Shown: in pieces, positions 52,181 through 62,249 of the stretch
Numbering within the stretch: the stretch's first letter is position 1
Layout: each line of letters begins with the position of its first letter
Assembly: GCF_002006355.2 (NCBI RefSeq)
Contig: NZ_CP096981.1
Span: forward strand, 186,001 to 250,000
Origin: Clostridium felsineum DSM 794
GTDB taxonomy: Bacteria > Bacillota > Clostridia > Clostridiales > Clostridiaceae
Length of the DNA: 64,000 bases
Reading direction: 5' to 3'
Notes under the pieces: model-generated
What the model was told of the DNA's origin: nothing
Seen by the model: only the letters and a program-made list of their open reading frames with translations
The model's database searches: none
Position numbers and translations under genes: made by a program

Positions 52181-52216
52181 AAAGCTGCAGAGAAAATAAT
52201 CTTTGCAGCTTAACTT
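52181..52216. terminator. bidirectional terminator, hydrolase/carboxylesterase
   Basis: AAGCTGCAGAG / CTTTGCAGCTT stem with an A/T-rich loop. Confidence 0.8.
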
Positions 52217-52217
52217 T

Positions 52218-53705
52218 CTATAAATTTCTGTAAAACTCCATGTCCTTCCAAAAATCATAAACTTCTTTTGCTGGATTATTTTCTATACTATTTATCTCAT
52301 CAAAAATAAAAGTACTTCTATTTTTCGAATCATATTTCTTCCACTCAACGGGGAGATTACCATTAGGATTTCCTGTTTTCACGAAATTAAGCCAAGCTCC
52401 ATTAATATTATTTTTAAGCTTTTCAATAATATTTTCAGGTACGCCTTTCCAAAAAACTGCAAGAAAACCTTCTATTTTAGTATTTAAAGCTATTGGAACT
52501 TCGATTGCATGTGCTGCACCATAACCACCTATTTCTGCTCCTTTAGGTACATAGTCAAAGCGATACATATAAGTATCATTTTTTACACTCTGAATCTCTG
52601 CAACCTTTATAGAATCTACTAAAAAAGCTTTATCCTTAAGTATTTCTTGAAGCTTAGACATCTCACCTTCAAATTTATCATATAACTTATATATTTCAGG
52701 TAATTTATCAATATAATCATTATTTCTAAGCATCTCTTCTATATCTTTAAAACCTTTAGGAAACATAGAGTAACCACTATTAACAAATAAAGTCCCTTCG
52801 TTATGATTAGTTCCTATTATAAGTTTAACACCTTCTGCGCTGCCCTTTTCCATAAGCTTCCACGGAAAATCCGGCAGTAAGTCATCAATTACAACACCCT
52901 GTACATACATTCCGGGATATCTCTTTACAATTTCATCTCTTACAATGAGAATACCTTTTTTCATATCTAAAGGTTCTATTGTTTTTAACTTATATACTTC
53001 ATTTGCTTTTATACCCAATTTCTCTAGGCATATATCTGTATTTAATTTAGCCGTATTATGGCTTAGAACACAACCTACAGAAGGACTTTCAGCTATAGCT
53101 TTATTAAATAACCCTTTAGTCTTTGGTGATGCTAGTAAATTTATAATAGCTGCTCCACCAGCTGATTCTCCTGCAATTGTAATATTATCTTTATCTCCAC
53201 CAAAAGCTTCTATGTTCTCTTTTATCCATCTTAGCGCCATTATTTGATCTGATAAACCACAGTTGGAATGAAAACTTTTATCATACATAGTAAAATCATA
53301 AAAGCCAAAAGCCCCCAACCTATAATTGAATGCAACATAAACTACGCCTTCCTTTGCAAAATTCGTTCCATCATAAGTAGGATCAGAACAAGAACCAAAA
53401 GCATAGCTTCCTCCATAGATCCAGACAAACACTGGCATATTTTTACCGGCAGCTTTTGCCCAAATATTCATGTATAAGCAATCTTCACTTTCGTAATCCT
53501 TTATCTCTAAATTATTAAATTGATAGGGTATATTTCCTTGTTTTTTCGCTTGGCAAATCCCCGTCCAAGGTGTGCTTTCAACCGCTCTTTTAAATCTAAG
53601 TTCGCCTACTGGAGCCTTTGCATAGGGCACTCCAAACCATTTATTTATACCATTTTCTTCAAAGCCTTCTACTTTACCATATTTTGTTTCTACAATAACA
53701 CCCAT
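52218..53705 (-). CDS. type B carboxylesterase (p-nitrobenzyl-esterase-like)
   Basis: A 495-residue esterase with the family signatures EDCLYMNIW (residue ~79), IYGGSYAFG (oxyanion hole) and GESAGGAAI (catalytic Ser near 188); Glu in GTNHNEGTL and His in GAAHAIEVP complete the triad. No signal peptide, so it is probably cytosolic. AAGGAG precedes the ATG; an MFS gene lies 16 bases upstream on the same strand, suggesting transport plus hydrolysis of a substrate. Substrate unknown. Confidence 0.9.
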   Translation of the reverse strand: MGVIVETKYGKVEGFEENGINKWFGVPYAKAPVGELRFKRAVESTPWTGICQAKKQGNIPYQFNNLEIKDYESEDCLYMNIWAKAAGKNMPVFVWIYGGSYAFGSCSDPTYDGTNFAKEGVVYVAFNYRLGAFGFYDFTMYDKSFHSNCGLSDQIMALRWIKENIEAFGGDKDNITIAGESAGGAAIINLLASPKTKGLFNKAIAESPSVGCVLSHNTAKLNTDICLEKLGIKANEVYKLKTIEPLDMKKGILIVRDEIVKRYPGMYVQGVVIDDLLPDFPWKLMEKGSAEGVKLIIGTNHNEGTLFVNSGYSMFPKGFKDIEEMLRNNDYIDKLPEIYKLYDKFEGEMSKLQEILKDKAFLVDSIKVAEIQSVKNDTYMYRFDYVPKGAEIGGYGAAHAIEVPIALNTKIEGFLAVFWKGVPENIIEKLKNNINGAWLNFVKTGNPNGNLPVEWKKYDSKNRSTFIFDEINSIENNPAKEVYDFWKDMEFYRNL

Positions 53706-53721
53706 ACTTATCTCTCCTTAA

Positions 53722-54987
53722 TTAAAAATTCACACTGTTTTCCTTTGCCTCATAAGCTTCATCGCAGGCTTTTGTTAAAAATATTATGGCAATTAACGCA
53801 GCCAAAATATTTCCTAAAGTTAAAATATAGAAGTATTTCATTCTATCAAGTAACACACCATATAAAATTGCTCCTATTGGTATAGCACTCTGAGTAAAAA
53901 TATAAAGAAAAGAAAAAAATCTAGATAACATTTTATCAGGAACTAAATTTTGCATATTTGTCATAATTGGTGTATTTACAAAAGCATTTGAAAATCCTTC
54001 TATAATAAAACTTGCTGCTATAGATATAAATAATATAAAACTCGAACCATTAAACCTACTAACTATTTGAGGATAAAAGAACAAGCAACTAATTATACCT
54101 ATACTACTTTCAAGTATTAACCCAAACTTCATAAGCCACTTTAAGCTAAACCTTTTAAAATAAGCAGAAATAGCCAAATTACCTAAAAGAATCCCCACAG
54201 TATATGCAGCAACTATGTATCCGTAATGCTGTGAGCTAAAATGAATTCCTCTTTTTAATGCATAGGGTACAACTATATCAAACATAGGACTTAAGAAAAA
54301 GTTTGACAGCATAGCAAGGCTGCACAATTGAAGTAGTCCTTTTCTTTCCTTTATAAATTCTATGACCTCGTAATTTTCTTTAAAAAATATTTTTGCATTT
54401 ATCTTCTCTTTTTTTATCATTTTCTTTTTATACTTAATAAACAAAGAACTTAAGGCAGAAAGTAGGAAGGATGCTGCATTTATATAAAACACCATTTTTA
54501 TTCCCCATATTCCATAGATTATGCCCCCTAAAGCTGGTCCCAGAATATTAGCAATTGCATCAAGTCCTCCCTTTGAAGAATTGGCTTCTATTAATTCATT
54601 TTTATCTATTAACTCTGGTAATATAGCACTTGAAGAGCTATTAAACATATTATCCATTATAGATATAAATACTTGCATTATAAATAATATGTATATATTA
54701 AATACTTTATAGGTTGCAAGCATTGCAAGAAAGCATATCATGATACCTCGTCCAAGGTCCATTGCTATCATTACATTTTTTCTGTTTTTTCTATCTCCAA
54801 CAATTCCAGAAAAAGTAGAAGCTATAATCGCTGGTAAAAAAGTAAATACTGAAAATACTCCCATTAAGGTCCCTGAACCTGTTGCATCTAATATATATAG
54901 TGGTAGTGCTACAGTTTGTATACCACTACCTAGAAGTGATATAAGTCTGCCTAATAAGTAACTTATTAAATTTTTGTTTTTTTTCAT
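53722..54987 (-). CDS. major facilitator superfamily transporter
   Basis: A 421-residue transporter with twelve predicted helices; the loop 2-3 motif GDRKNRKNVM and the TLMGVFSVFTFLP start are typical of the enterobactin-exporter/MdtG-like MFS_3 group. Probably an efflux pump. It precedes the carboxylesterase by 16 bases and is divergent from the HxlR regulator at 55217, which likely controls both. Substrate not deducible. Confidence 0.88.
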   Translation of the reverse strand: MKKNKNLISYLLGRLISLLGSGIQTVALPLYILDATGSGTLMGVFSVFTFLPAIIASTFSGIVGDRKNRKNVMIAMDLGRGIMICFLAMLATYKVFNIYILFIMQVFISIMDNMFNSSSSAILPELIDKNELIEANSSKGGLDAIANILGPALGGIIYGIWGIKMVFYINAASFLLSALSSLFIKYKKKMIKKEKINAKIFFKENYEVIEFIKERKGLLQLCSLAMLSNFFLSPMFDIVVPYALKRGIHFSSQHYGYIVAAYTVGILLGNLAISAYFKRFSLKWLMKFGLILESSIGIISCLFFYPQIVSRFNGSSFILFISIAASFIIEGFSNAFVNTPIMTNMQNLVPDKMLSRFFSFLYIFTQSAIPIGAILYGVLLDRMKYFYILTLGNILAALIAIIFLTKACDEAYEAKENSVNF

Positions 54988-55216
54988 CTACTGTTTACTC
55001 CTAACAAAGTATTAATGATATTATACCATATATTACAATTTGAGGTTATAAAGCCAATCTCCACAATAATCATTTTCCTAAGCCATTGCTATAATTTTAA
55101 TTTAGCTTCCCACCGTATGTATTTGTTTTATTATAATAAATAATATATAATTACCTTATTAGTATCTAATAGACTGTAGATAACTAAAAGTAACTATTGA
55201 ATTGGAGATGATTTTT

Positions 55217-55543
55217 ATGCAAAAAGAATTACCTGCATGTCCAGTTGAAACCACACTTCTTCTTATCGGTGAAAAATGGAAAGTTTTAATATTGAGAGAT
55301 CTTATGGAGGGAACTAAAAGATTTGGTGAACTAAAAAAATCTATTGGCTCTATAAGCCAAAAGGTTTTAACTCAGCAGCTAAAAGCCATGGAAAAAGATG
55401 GTCTTGTACTGAGAAAAGCTTATGCTGAAGTTCCTCCAAGAGTTGAATATTCCCTTACAAGCCTTGGTAAAAGTCTTAAACCAATTCTTGATTCTATGTG
55501 GTCTTGGGGAAACAGTTATAAAGATAAAATTAATCAAGCTTGA
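55217..55543 (+). CDS. HxlR family transcriptional regulator
   Basis: A 108-residue winged-helix regulator: CPVETTLLLIGEKWKVLIL opening (residues 7-25), then RDLMEGTKRFGELKKSI and QKVLTQQLKAMEKDGLVLRK, the family core. The conserved N-terminal Cys may sense electrophiles, as in several HxlR members. ATG 55217 is used (GGAGAT upstream). Divergent from the MFS/esterase operon, 230 bases apart; the gap carries TTAGTATCTAATAGAC and GTAACTATT, possible but unproven operators. Confidence 0.9.
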   Translation: MQKELPACPVETTLLLIGEKWKVLILRDLMEGTKRFGELKKSIGSISQKVLTQQLKAMEKDGLVLRKAYAEVPPRVEYSLTSLGKSLKPILDSMWSWGNSYKDKINQA

Positions 55544-55641
55544 AATTTATAAATCCCTTAACACTAGGGAGCCAATGACAAAAAAGCCGCCTCAAAATCA
55601 TTTAATTTTAAGGTAGCTTTATATAATATAATTTTTAAGAA

Positions 55642-56787
55642 TTACAGTTTATTGGCAATCTCATTTAATGTCTCTGCCATAGAATTAATTTCTTGTACAC
55701 TTGCTGTAATTTCTTCCGTGGCAGCAGCTTGTTCCTTGCTTGATGATAAAGAATTTTTACTCTTTTCATTACACTCATCTACTTTTGATATTATTTTATC
55801 TGTCAATTCCTTTATTTTAGGAACAGTACTTTTTGATTCCTCGGATAATTTTCTTATTTCAGCAGCTACAACTCCAAAGCCCTTTCCTAATTCTCCTGCT
55901 CTTGCTGCCTCAATGGATGCATTTAATCCAAGCATCTTTGTTTGATCTGCTATTTCTTTTATAAATGTTGTAACATTATTAATTTCAGAGGATAATTCTG
56001 CTATATCTCCAATAGTATTATTTAGTTCCTTTTCATTCGAATGTATACTTGCTGATGAAGCTGCCAATTCTTCAATAGTCGCTACTATTTCAGTTATACT
56101 ATCCTCCAGGTTTTTTGAAGAATCTTTTAACATATTTGCTGCAGTTTTAGGTATCATAAGTCCAAAAGTTCCTACAAGCTCTCCTGTACCTTCCTCAAAC
56201 ACAGGATGACATACAGCAAATACGGGAGTACCATAAATAGAAGCATCATACTCAATTGCAACTGCTGATTTTGTCATTACAACCTTATCCGGTGTAGTAT
56301 TACTCTTAAATTTTTCTCCTGGTACTAATGGCAATTTAAAATTATTAGAAGTTTGTACTGATATAAATTTGTCTAAATCCGTTGTAAATAGCACTACCCC
56401 ATCAGAAAACATCTCAGATAATACTGGTGCAAAATCTTTAAAGGCCTTTATCATTGCATGCTCAACAGGAAACGCAATAGAAAATGCTCCTACAGCCCTT
56501 CCTTCTTCATCTACTATTGGCTCAGCTACTGCCTTAAGCCTAACACCATATAATGAACGAGGAATATTTTCCGTTAATTTTCTATTTTCATGTATAGCTC
56601 TAAGAGTAACACTTTTAGGATTTAGTTTCTCTCCAATCTTAAATATGTCTGCTCTAAAACTTTTAGATGCCTTTCTCCAAGTAAAGGTATCACCATCACT
56701 AATTAAATATATGACTCCACCAGGTATTTCATCTGCCTGTGATTCACAAATACTCTTTATATACTCTATACCCTGTATTGATATCAT
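55642..56787 (-). CDS. soluble methyl-accepting chemotaxis protein
   Basis: At 381 residues, without transmembrane segments. Residues 1-210 hold a sensory part that looks like two PAS/Cache-like units (AEPIVDEEGRAVGAFSIAFP and AVCHPVFEEGTGELVGTFGL), and the rest is a shortened signalling coiled coil with the tip FIKEIADQTKMLGLNASIEA and FGVVAAEIRKLSEES. Such cytosolic receptors read internal signals. Monocistronic. The ligand is unknown. Confidence 0.88.
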   Translation of the reverse strand: MISIQGIEYIKSICESQADEIPGGVIYLISDGDTFTWRKASKSFRADIFKIGEKLNPKSVTLRAIHENRKLTENIPRSLYGVRLKAVAEPIVDEEGRAVGAFSIAFPVEHAMIKAFKDFAPVLSEMFSDGVVLFTTDLDKFISVQTSNNFKLPLVPGEKFKSNTTPDKVVMTKSAVAIEYDASIYGTPVFAVCHPVFEEGTGELVGTFGLMIPKTAANMLKDSSKNLEDSITEIVATIEELAASSASIHSNEKELNNTIGDIAELSSEINNVTTFIKEIADQTKMLGLNASIEAARAGELGKGFGVVAAEIRKLSEESKSTVPKIKELTDKIISKVDECNEKSKNSLSSSKEQAAATEEITASVQEINSMAETLNEIANKL

Positions 56788-57000
56788 TTAAAATGTTCCT
56801 CCTGCGTTATCTATTAGTTTAATCTATTTCTTCTAATGTTAAAAGTCTATTTCTTCTACAATATTATCGTTTATTTTACATTTTTATTTATAGTTTGACT
56901 TCTATTGTTTTTTTAATTCATTTTAAGAGGTATATTGTATACTATTACATTATTGGTATAATATACTTATTAAGTTAATAACACTAAGGAGGTCTTTGGG

Positions 57001-57747
57001 ATGTTAAAAATAACTCTTTTAGGTACAAATGGATGGTTCGATTCAATTACAGGAAGTACTCCCTCTATACTAATTGAACATAATGATTACTACATAGTTT
57101 TAGATGCGGGAAATGGTATTTCAAAATTAAAAAAATACACTAATTGTGACAAGCCCGTATATCTTTTTTTAAGTCATTTTCATATTGATCACATATCAGG
57201 TTTACATACCTTACTTTTAAATAATTTTTCTAAAGGATTATATATTATGCTACAAAAGGGAGGAGAAGAAATACTTAAAAACTTTATGAACGCTCCCTTT
57301 ACCGTTCCTTTAAAAAAGCTTCCTTTTAATACAGAAATAATTGAAGTTCCTAATTTATCTTATCCCTTTCCCTTTAACGTAACTTTTTTGCCTTTATCTC
57401 ACAGTTCTTATACCTTGGGAATACGACTTGAAATAGGAGATAAAATTATAACTTACTCTACGGATACAAGTTATTGTTTTAATGCCGTAAAACTAGCCAA
57501 AAATGCTGATTTACTAATCTCTGAATGTAGTATGAAATCACAAGAAACCACTGATGCTTCTATTCACTTAAACCCAGAGCTAGCAGCTAAAATCGCAAAA
57601 GAAGCTTGTGCAACTAAATTAATTTTGACGCATTTTGATGCTAATAGATATTCGTCTATGGAAGAAAGAATTGAGGCTGCACTCGCCTCAAACGCTATTT
57701 TTAACAATACTTTAGCTGGTTATGATGGCTTAGAAATAAAGCTTTAG
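57001..57747 (+). CDS. MBL-fold hydrolase, ribonuclease-Z-like
   Basis: At 248 residues, with the SHFHIDHISGL metal motif (near 60-70), the Asp in STDTSYCF and the late HFDANRY; the LDAGNGISKL strand is also conserved. It resembles the RNase Z/phosphodiesterase group within MBL proteins but lacks the long exosite arm, so a small-molecule or nucleic-acid phosphodiesterase is possible. AGGAGGT precedes the ATG. Convergent with the TetR gene, three bases apart. Confidence 0.83.
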   Translation: MLKITLLGTNGWFDSITGSTPSILIEHNDYYIVLDAGNGISKLKKYTNCDKPVYLFLSHFHIDHISGLHTLLLNNFSKGLYIMLQKGGEEILKNFMNAPFTVPLKKLPFNTEIIEVPNLSYPFPFNVTFLPLSHSSYTLGIRLEIGDKIITYSTDTSYCFNAVKLAKNADLLISECSMKSQETTDASIHLNPELAAKIAKEACATKLILTHFDANRYSSMEERIEAALASNAIFNNTLAGYDGLEIKL

Positions 57748-57750
57748 TCA

Positions 57751-58305
57751 TTATTCTTTAAAGTCCATAGTATGCCTTATTAATTTATTGACAAGAGAGC
57801 CCATTTCATCTGGGCTTTCTTTTAGTCCATTTTTAATCCACGTATAACTTATGGCTGCACTACCAGTTATTATATATCTATATAAATACTCTAAATCTAT
57901 TCCGCATTCAACATTAAAATATGATTTGAAAGTTTCTATTGAATTATTATATAGAGTACCAAAAAATTTAATTAAGAATCTATAGTCCTTATGTGAACTA
58001 AACAGCACCTTAAAAAGCTCCTTATTATTAGCAATGGCATTAAATATTTCATTTACAGTTGTTTCTATTTCATTAGTTCCTATTGATTTCTTAACTTTCT
58101 CAAACAATTCATTTTCTATTGATTCAAGTAAATTATATGGATTGGAATAATGGGTATAAAAAGTACTTCTATTTATATCTGCCGTTTTACATATATCTGT
58201 AACAGTAACCTTATCAATCGGTCTATTTTTTAAGAGGTCAATCAAACTTTGCTTTATAACCCTCTTTGTATACTTAATTCTTCTGTCTTCTCTTTTACTC
58301 TTCAT
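57751..58305 (-). CDS. TetR/AcrR family regulator
   Basis: A 184-residue regulator. Residues 10-56 form the DNA-binding domain (KVTVTDICKTADINRSTFYTHY is the helix-turn-helix), followed by a TetR_C-type ligand domain (YRFLIKFFGTLYN, YRYIITGSAAISY). GGAGG precedes ATG 58305. The 11-bp inverted repeat at 58320-58355 overlaps its promoter region, consistent with autoregulation and control of the divergent glycosyltransferase. Confidence 0.9.
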   Translation of the reverse strand: MKSKREDRRIKYTKRVIKQSLIDLLKNRPIDKVTVTDICKTADINRSTFYTHYSNPYNLLESIENELFEKVKKSIGTNEIETTVNEIFNAIANNKELFKVLFSSHKDYRFLIKFFGTLYNNSIETFKSYFNVECGIDLEYLYRYIITGSAAISYTWIKNGLKESPDEMGSLVNKLIRHTMDFKE

Positions 58306-58319
58306 TGAATTTCCTCCAA

Positions 58320-58355
58320 AATAACCAACATATTTATTATAATTTGTTGGTTATT
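58320..58355. promoter_or_regulatory. TetR operator
   Basis: Perfect 11-bp inverted repeat AATAACCAACA / TGTTGGTTATT (58320-58330 and 58345-58355; here the outermost pair is A320-T355), 14-base spacer, 15 bases from the TetR start codon. Confidence 0.7.
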
Positions 58356-58515
58356 AAGCATTTTTTTTAATTTTAATGATTGAATACTCATTTATAAGAA
58401 ATTATAATTTAAATATATTTTAAAAGCAACAAATGCTAAAAATATAAAATATGAACATTTTTTGAACCCACTAGTATAATTATATCAATGTAAAATTTAA
58501 AAGGACGTGATTAAT

Positions 58516-59730
58516 ATGGGAAAAATACTATTTTTGGGTATCCCCGCTTATGGACATGTAAACCCAAGTTTAGGCATAATAAGTGAATTAGTTAAAAATG
58601 GACAAGAAGTAACCTACTTCTGTACGGAAGAATTTAAAGAAAGAATAGAAAAAACAGGTGCCACTTTTAAAGATTACGGCAAAGTAATGGACTATTCAAA
58701 GAATCGTACTAAAACCAATTTAAGTATGACCTTGGAATCTCTAACAAAAATATTTATGGAAACCCTTCGCACTTGTGAAAATGCAATAGAAATTGTACTA
58801 AAAGAAATAGAAGGCATTCAATTTGATTATATAGGTTATGCGGCAGCTTGCCCTTTTGGTAATTTGATAGCTCAAATTCTCAAAATACCTTCATTTTCAT
58901 CCTTTGCTATTTTTGCTACCCCAAAGGAAATGCTTCCAAAAAACCTCAATGGAATAAATCTTGAAGACCTTAAAAATTCTCCAGCAGTTAAATCTCACAC
59001 TGAACTTAAATATAAACTAAAAGAAAAATATGATATTAATCTTCCAGATCTTATAGAGTTATTCTTTAATAGGGGGGATATAAACTTTGCATATACCTCT
59101 AAATATTTCATTAAGCACCCTGAGTATTATGATGACAGCTTTAAATTTATAGGTCCTCCTATATACGACCGAACTGAAGATTTATCTGATTTCCCTTATG
59201 CTGAAATTAAAAATAAAAAAGTAATTTATATCTCTTTAGGAACAGTTTTCAGTAATTATGATGTCTCTCTATACGATATATTTTTTAATGCCTTTAAGGA
59301 CGAAGATGTAGTAGTAGTTATGACTGCTTATAAGGTAGATTTATCAAAATTTGATATACCAAAAAACTTTGTAATCAGAAATTATATATCTCAAACGGAA
59401 ATTTTAAAATATGCTAATGCTGCTGTAACTCATTCAGGAATGAATAGCACAAACGATTTATTATTTAACTCTATTCCTTTTGTGGCAATTCCTTTAGGTG
59501 CAGATCAACCTTACATGGCATCAAGATGCAGCGAACTAAACGCTTGTATTAGCCTTGATAATGACAAGCTTACTCCAGAACTTTTAAGAGACTCCGTATT
59601 TAAAGTTATGAATGACCAAAACTACCTTGAGAATATAAGAAAAATAAATAATTCCTTTAGAGAAAGTGGCGGTTATAAAAAAGCTTGTGAGGAAATATTA
59701 AATTTAAAATCCGAATATAGTTATATATAA
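58516..59730 (+). CDS. MGT-family (GT1) glycosyltransferase
   Basis: A 404-residue GT-B enzyme of the macrolide-glycosyltransferase group: N-terminal LGIPAYGHVNPSLGIISEL acceptor-domain start and the C-terminal UDP-sugar motif THSGMNSTNDLLFNSIPFV with the following PLGADQPYMA. Such enzymes glycosylate small hydrophobic molecules or lipids, often for self-protection. Start ATG 58516 lies 11 bases after AAGG; an in-frame GTG nine bases earlier is too close to the site. Divergent from TetR, so induction by a toxic compound is plausible. Confidence 0.88.
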   Translation: MGKILFLGIPAYGHVNPSLGIISELVKNGQEVTYFCTEEFKERIEKTGATFKDYGKVMDYSKNRTKTNLSMTLESLTKIFMETLRTCENAIEIVLKEIEGIQFDYIGYAAACPFGNLIAQILKIPSFSSFAIFATPKEMLPKNLNGINLEDLKNSPAVKSHTELKYKLKEKYDINLPDLIELFFNRGDINFAYTSKYFIKHPEYYDDSFKFIGPPIYDRTEDLSDFPYAEIKNKKVIYISLGTVFSNYDVSLYDIFFNAFKDEDVVVVMTAYKVDLSKFDIPKNFVIRNYISQTEILKYANAAVTHSGMNSTNDLLFNSIPFVAIPLGADQPYMASRCSELNACISLDNDKLTPELLRDSVFKVMNDQNYLENIRKINNSFRESGGYKKACEEILNLKSEYSYI

Positions 59731-59735
59731 AATAA

Positions 59736-59782
59736 AGTGTAAGTATTATATGCATTTATATAGTGCAAAAAATACTTACACT
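59736..59782 (+). terminator. hairpin between the two glycosyltransferase genes
   Basis: Perfect 12-bp stem AGTGTAAGTATT / AATACTTACACT with a 23-base loop. No U tract follows, so it may be a weak terminator, a processing site or an operator. Confidence 0.45.
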
Positions 59783-59808
59783 ATAACCTATATGTGGGGG
59801 GTCTTTCT

Positions 59809-60810
59809 ATGATAGAAATGTTTAGGGATTCAAAAATCTTTGTTGTTTGTATAGCAAAATATACAACTGGAGGTATTGAACTCTTGCATCAATTTGTATA
59901 CAAGCTTAATAAATTAGGATTAAACGCATATATGTTTTATGTGGGAGAAACTACAGAAGATCCAGTACCCGATGAGTATAAAAAATATAATATAAGCTGT
60001 GTTACTGAAATTGAAGATGATCCAAATAACCTACTTATAGTCCCCGAAGTTATGACTATGTTTTTGTACAAATATAAAAACATTAGAAAAGCCATATGGT
60101 GGTTAAGTATAGATAATTATTATGCTTCAATAGAACTCTTAGAAAAAAATAGAGACAATCCCAAACTTAAAGCTTTTATTCAGGATTTTAAATATTTTGA
60201 CTTTAAAGATAAGGATGTACTACACCTTGCACAGTGTCAATATATTATTGATACTTTAAAAAAGGAAGGTATTACAAATATATATTATTTATCCGATTAT
60301 TTAAATAGAGATTTTATTGAAAAAAACTCCAGCCTTAACCTTAAAAATAGAGAAAATATTGTAGTTTATAACCCTAAAAAGGGACTGGAATTTACTGAAA
60401 AACTTATAAAGGCAGGGAACTCCATAAACTGGAAGCCTATTATAAACATGACTAGAGATGAAGTAATTACTCTATTAAGAAAAGCAAAGGTTTATATAGA
60501 TTTTGGAAATCATCCTGGAAAGGATAGAATTCCAAGAGAAGCTGCCATTTGTGGCTGCTGTGTTATAACTGACAAAAGAGGCTCTGCAAATTATTTTGAG
60601 GATGTTCCTATTGATGCTTCCTTTAAATTTGAAGACAGTGAAGAAAATATCCCTGCTATATTAAACAAAATAAATAGCTGCACCCAAAATTTCTCAACTG
60701 AAAGCATGAATTTTAATAATTATAGGAAAATAATAAAAAACTCCGAGGCAGAATTTGAAAATCAAATAATGAATATTTTTGAAAACTCTAGCAATATAGT
60801 GCATATATAA
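59809..60810 (+). CDS. GT-B type glycosyltransferase-like protein
   Basis: A 333-residue protein that looks like a single GT-B transferase: FVVCIAKYTTGGIELLHQF at the N terminus, IWWLSIDNYYAS in the middle, and a C-terminal nucleotide-binding part with YIDFGNHPGKDRIPREAA and CGCCVITDKRGSANYF. It has no signal peptide or membrane anchor. GGGGG lies ten bases before ATG 59809. Similar proteins are found in capsule and protein-O-glycosylation loci, but the substrate is unknown. It ends in a strong terminator. Confidence 0.7.
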   Translation: MIEMFRDSKIFVVCIAKYTTGGIELLHQFVYKLNKLGLNAYMFYVGETTEDPVPDEYKKYNISCVTEIEDDPNNLLIVPEVMTMFLYKYKNIRKAIWWLSIDNYYASIELLEKNRDNPKLKAFIQDFKYFDFKDKDVLHLAQCQYIIDTLKKEGITNIYYLSDYLNRDFIEKNSSLNLKNRENIVVYNPKKGLEFTEKLIKAGNSINWKPIINMTRDEVITLLRKAKVYIDFGNHPGKDRIPREAAICGCCVITDKRGSANYFEDVPIDASFKFEDSEENIPAILNKINSCTQNFSTESMNFNNYRKIIKNSEAEFENQIMNIFENSSNIVHI

Positions 60811-60846
60811 AAAATAGCAGTTCATAATGTGAGCTGCTATTTTTTT
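60809..60846 (+). terminator. intrinsic terminator
   Basis: AAAAATAGCAG.TCA / TGA.CTGCTATTTTT stem with T tract. Confidence 0.88.
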
Positions 60847-60915
60847 ACCTACATAAATTGTCTCCTTTTTGCAAATACCTAATTTAAGACTTATACGCAG
60901 AAAGGAAAAATAGGT

Positions 60916-62214
60916 ATGAAAAAATATAGCGGATTGATTTTCGTTTTAATAAGTTTTCTTTTAACCTGTATGTGGTGGTTTTTTCAAAAGCCAACTGGAA
61001 CTACTCTTTCTTTAAGGCAATACTCTGAACTTATAAGTTCTTTAGCTTTAATAGCTTTTGCCATAATAAACTTCATTAGTACAAGAAATCGCTGTGTAGA
61101 TTTTATTTTTGCCGGACTGGATACTGCCTACATATATCACAAATATCTTAGTATCTTAGGCATAGTTCTTATTTGGTTACACAATTTCACCTTAAAAGGA
61201 GGCTATGGCAGACCAGAAGCCTTTGTCTTTATGGCTTTTGAACCTAAAGGAAGACCCTCTGGTGGTATGTTTTTTTCTGCAAAACAGCTGGGAACCCTAA
61301 GCTTGTATCTTTTTACGGCCTTAGTAATACTTTTTCTCATTCTTTATAAAATGGAATACGAGAAATGGAAGCTCTTTCATACAATAATAATAATTCCTTA
61401 TGCTCTTGGTGTAGTTCATTACTACTTGTCCTCTAGCTATTCTGTTTTTGCTTTAACCACCTTTAGCTTATGGATGAATTTATTTAACTTAATAGGAGTG
61501 CTTTCTGGTATATACAGTATCTTCTTATATGAATTTATTGCTTTTAGACATAAGTATAAAATCACAAACCTTAGAGAGGTTGCTATAGATACTTTAGAGA
61601 TTACTGCTGCTGCAATTCACAATAAATTGAATTATAAGCCAGGACAATTTGCTTTTCTTAAAGTACTTAATAAAAGTGGGCTTTTTCCGTCCCACCCTTT
61701 TACTATAAGTAATTACAGTTCTAATGAAATTCAATTTTCTATAAAAGTTTTAGGTGATCATACAAAGATCTTAAAGGATAATAATTTAAAGACAGGTGAT
61801 ATTTTATCTTTGGCTGGCCCTAACGGAAGGTTCGACTATAAATCCGGCAAGAAACATCAAATATGGATTGCTGGTGGTATAGGAATAACTCCTTTTAGAA
61901 GCTTTATTCAGTCACAAATTCCTTCTGATTACACCGTTGACTTATTTTATGCTTACAATAATAAAAGTGAAGGTGCCTACACTGATGAATTTGAAGCTAT
62001 AAATCAATCTAATTTAAAAGTTCATTTGTTTAATAGCTCTAAAACTGGTTTTTTAGGTATTCAAGACTTTGATAAATATATTACAAATAAAAATGAGGAG
62101 TACACCATATATTTTTGTGGACCTAAACCAATGAGAAAAAAACTAAAGAAGGAATTTAAAAAGAGCAATTTTAAAATCAAAGGCTTTAATTATGAACATT
62201 TTCAATTTAAATAA
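60916..62214 (+). CDS. ferric-reductase-like transmembrane flavoprotein
   Basis: A 432-residue membrane oxidoreductase. Residues 1-215 form six helices with His residues (YIYHKYLSILG, WLHNFTL, FHTIIII, GVVHYYL) that would bind two haems. Residues 225-432 are a ferredoxin-reductase module: HPFTISNYS (FAD), AGPNGRFDY, IWIAGGIGITPFRSF and the YFCGPKPMRK nucleotide site. It resembles ferric reductase/NOX-type proteins of anaerobes; electron acceptor unknown. Monocistronic, terminators on both sides. Confidence 0.87.
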   Translation: MKKYSGLIFVLISFLLTCMWWFFQKPTGTTLSLRQYSELISSLALIAFAIINFISTRNRCVDFIFAGLDTAYIYHKYLSILGIVLIWLHNFTLKGGYGRPEAFVFMAFEPKGRPSGGMFFSAKQLGTLSLYLFTALVILFLILYKMEYEKWKLFHTIIIIPYALGVVHYYLSSSYSVFALTTFSLWMNLFNLIGVLSGIYSIFLYEFIAFRHKYKITNLREVAIDTLEITAAAIHNKLNYKPGQFAFLKVLNKSGLFPSHPFTISNYSSNEIQFSIKVLGDHTKILKDNNLKTGDILSLAGPNGRFDYKSGKKHQIWIAGGIGITPFRSFIQSQIPSDYTVDLFYAYNNKSEGAYTDEFEAINQSNLKVHLFNSSKTGFLGIQDFDKYITNKNEEYTIYFCGPKPMRKKLKKEFKKSNFKIKGFNYEHFQFK

Positions 62215-62241
62215 AAAGTGAGGAATTATCCCCACTTTTTA
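62213..62241. terminator. bidirectional terminator
   Basis: AAAAAGTGAGG / CCCCACTTTTT stem, one mismatch, between converging genes. Confidence 0.75.
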
Positions 62242-62249
62242 CCATAACC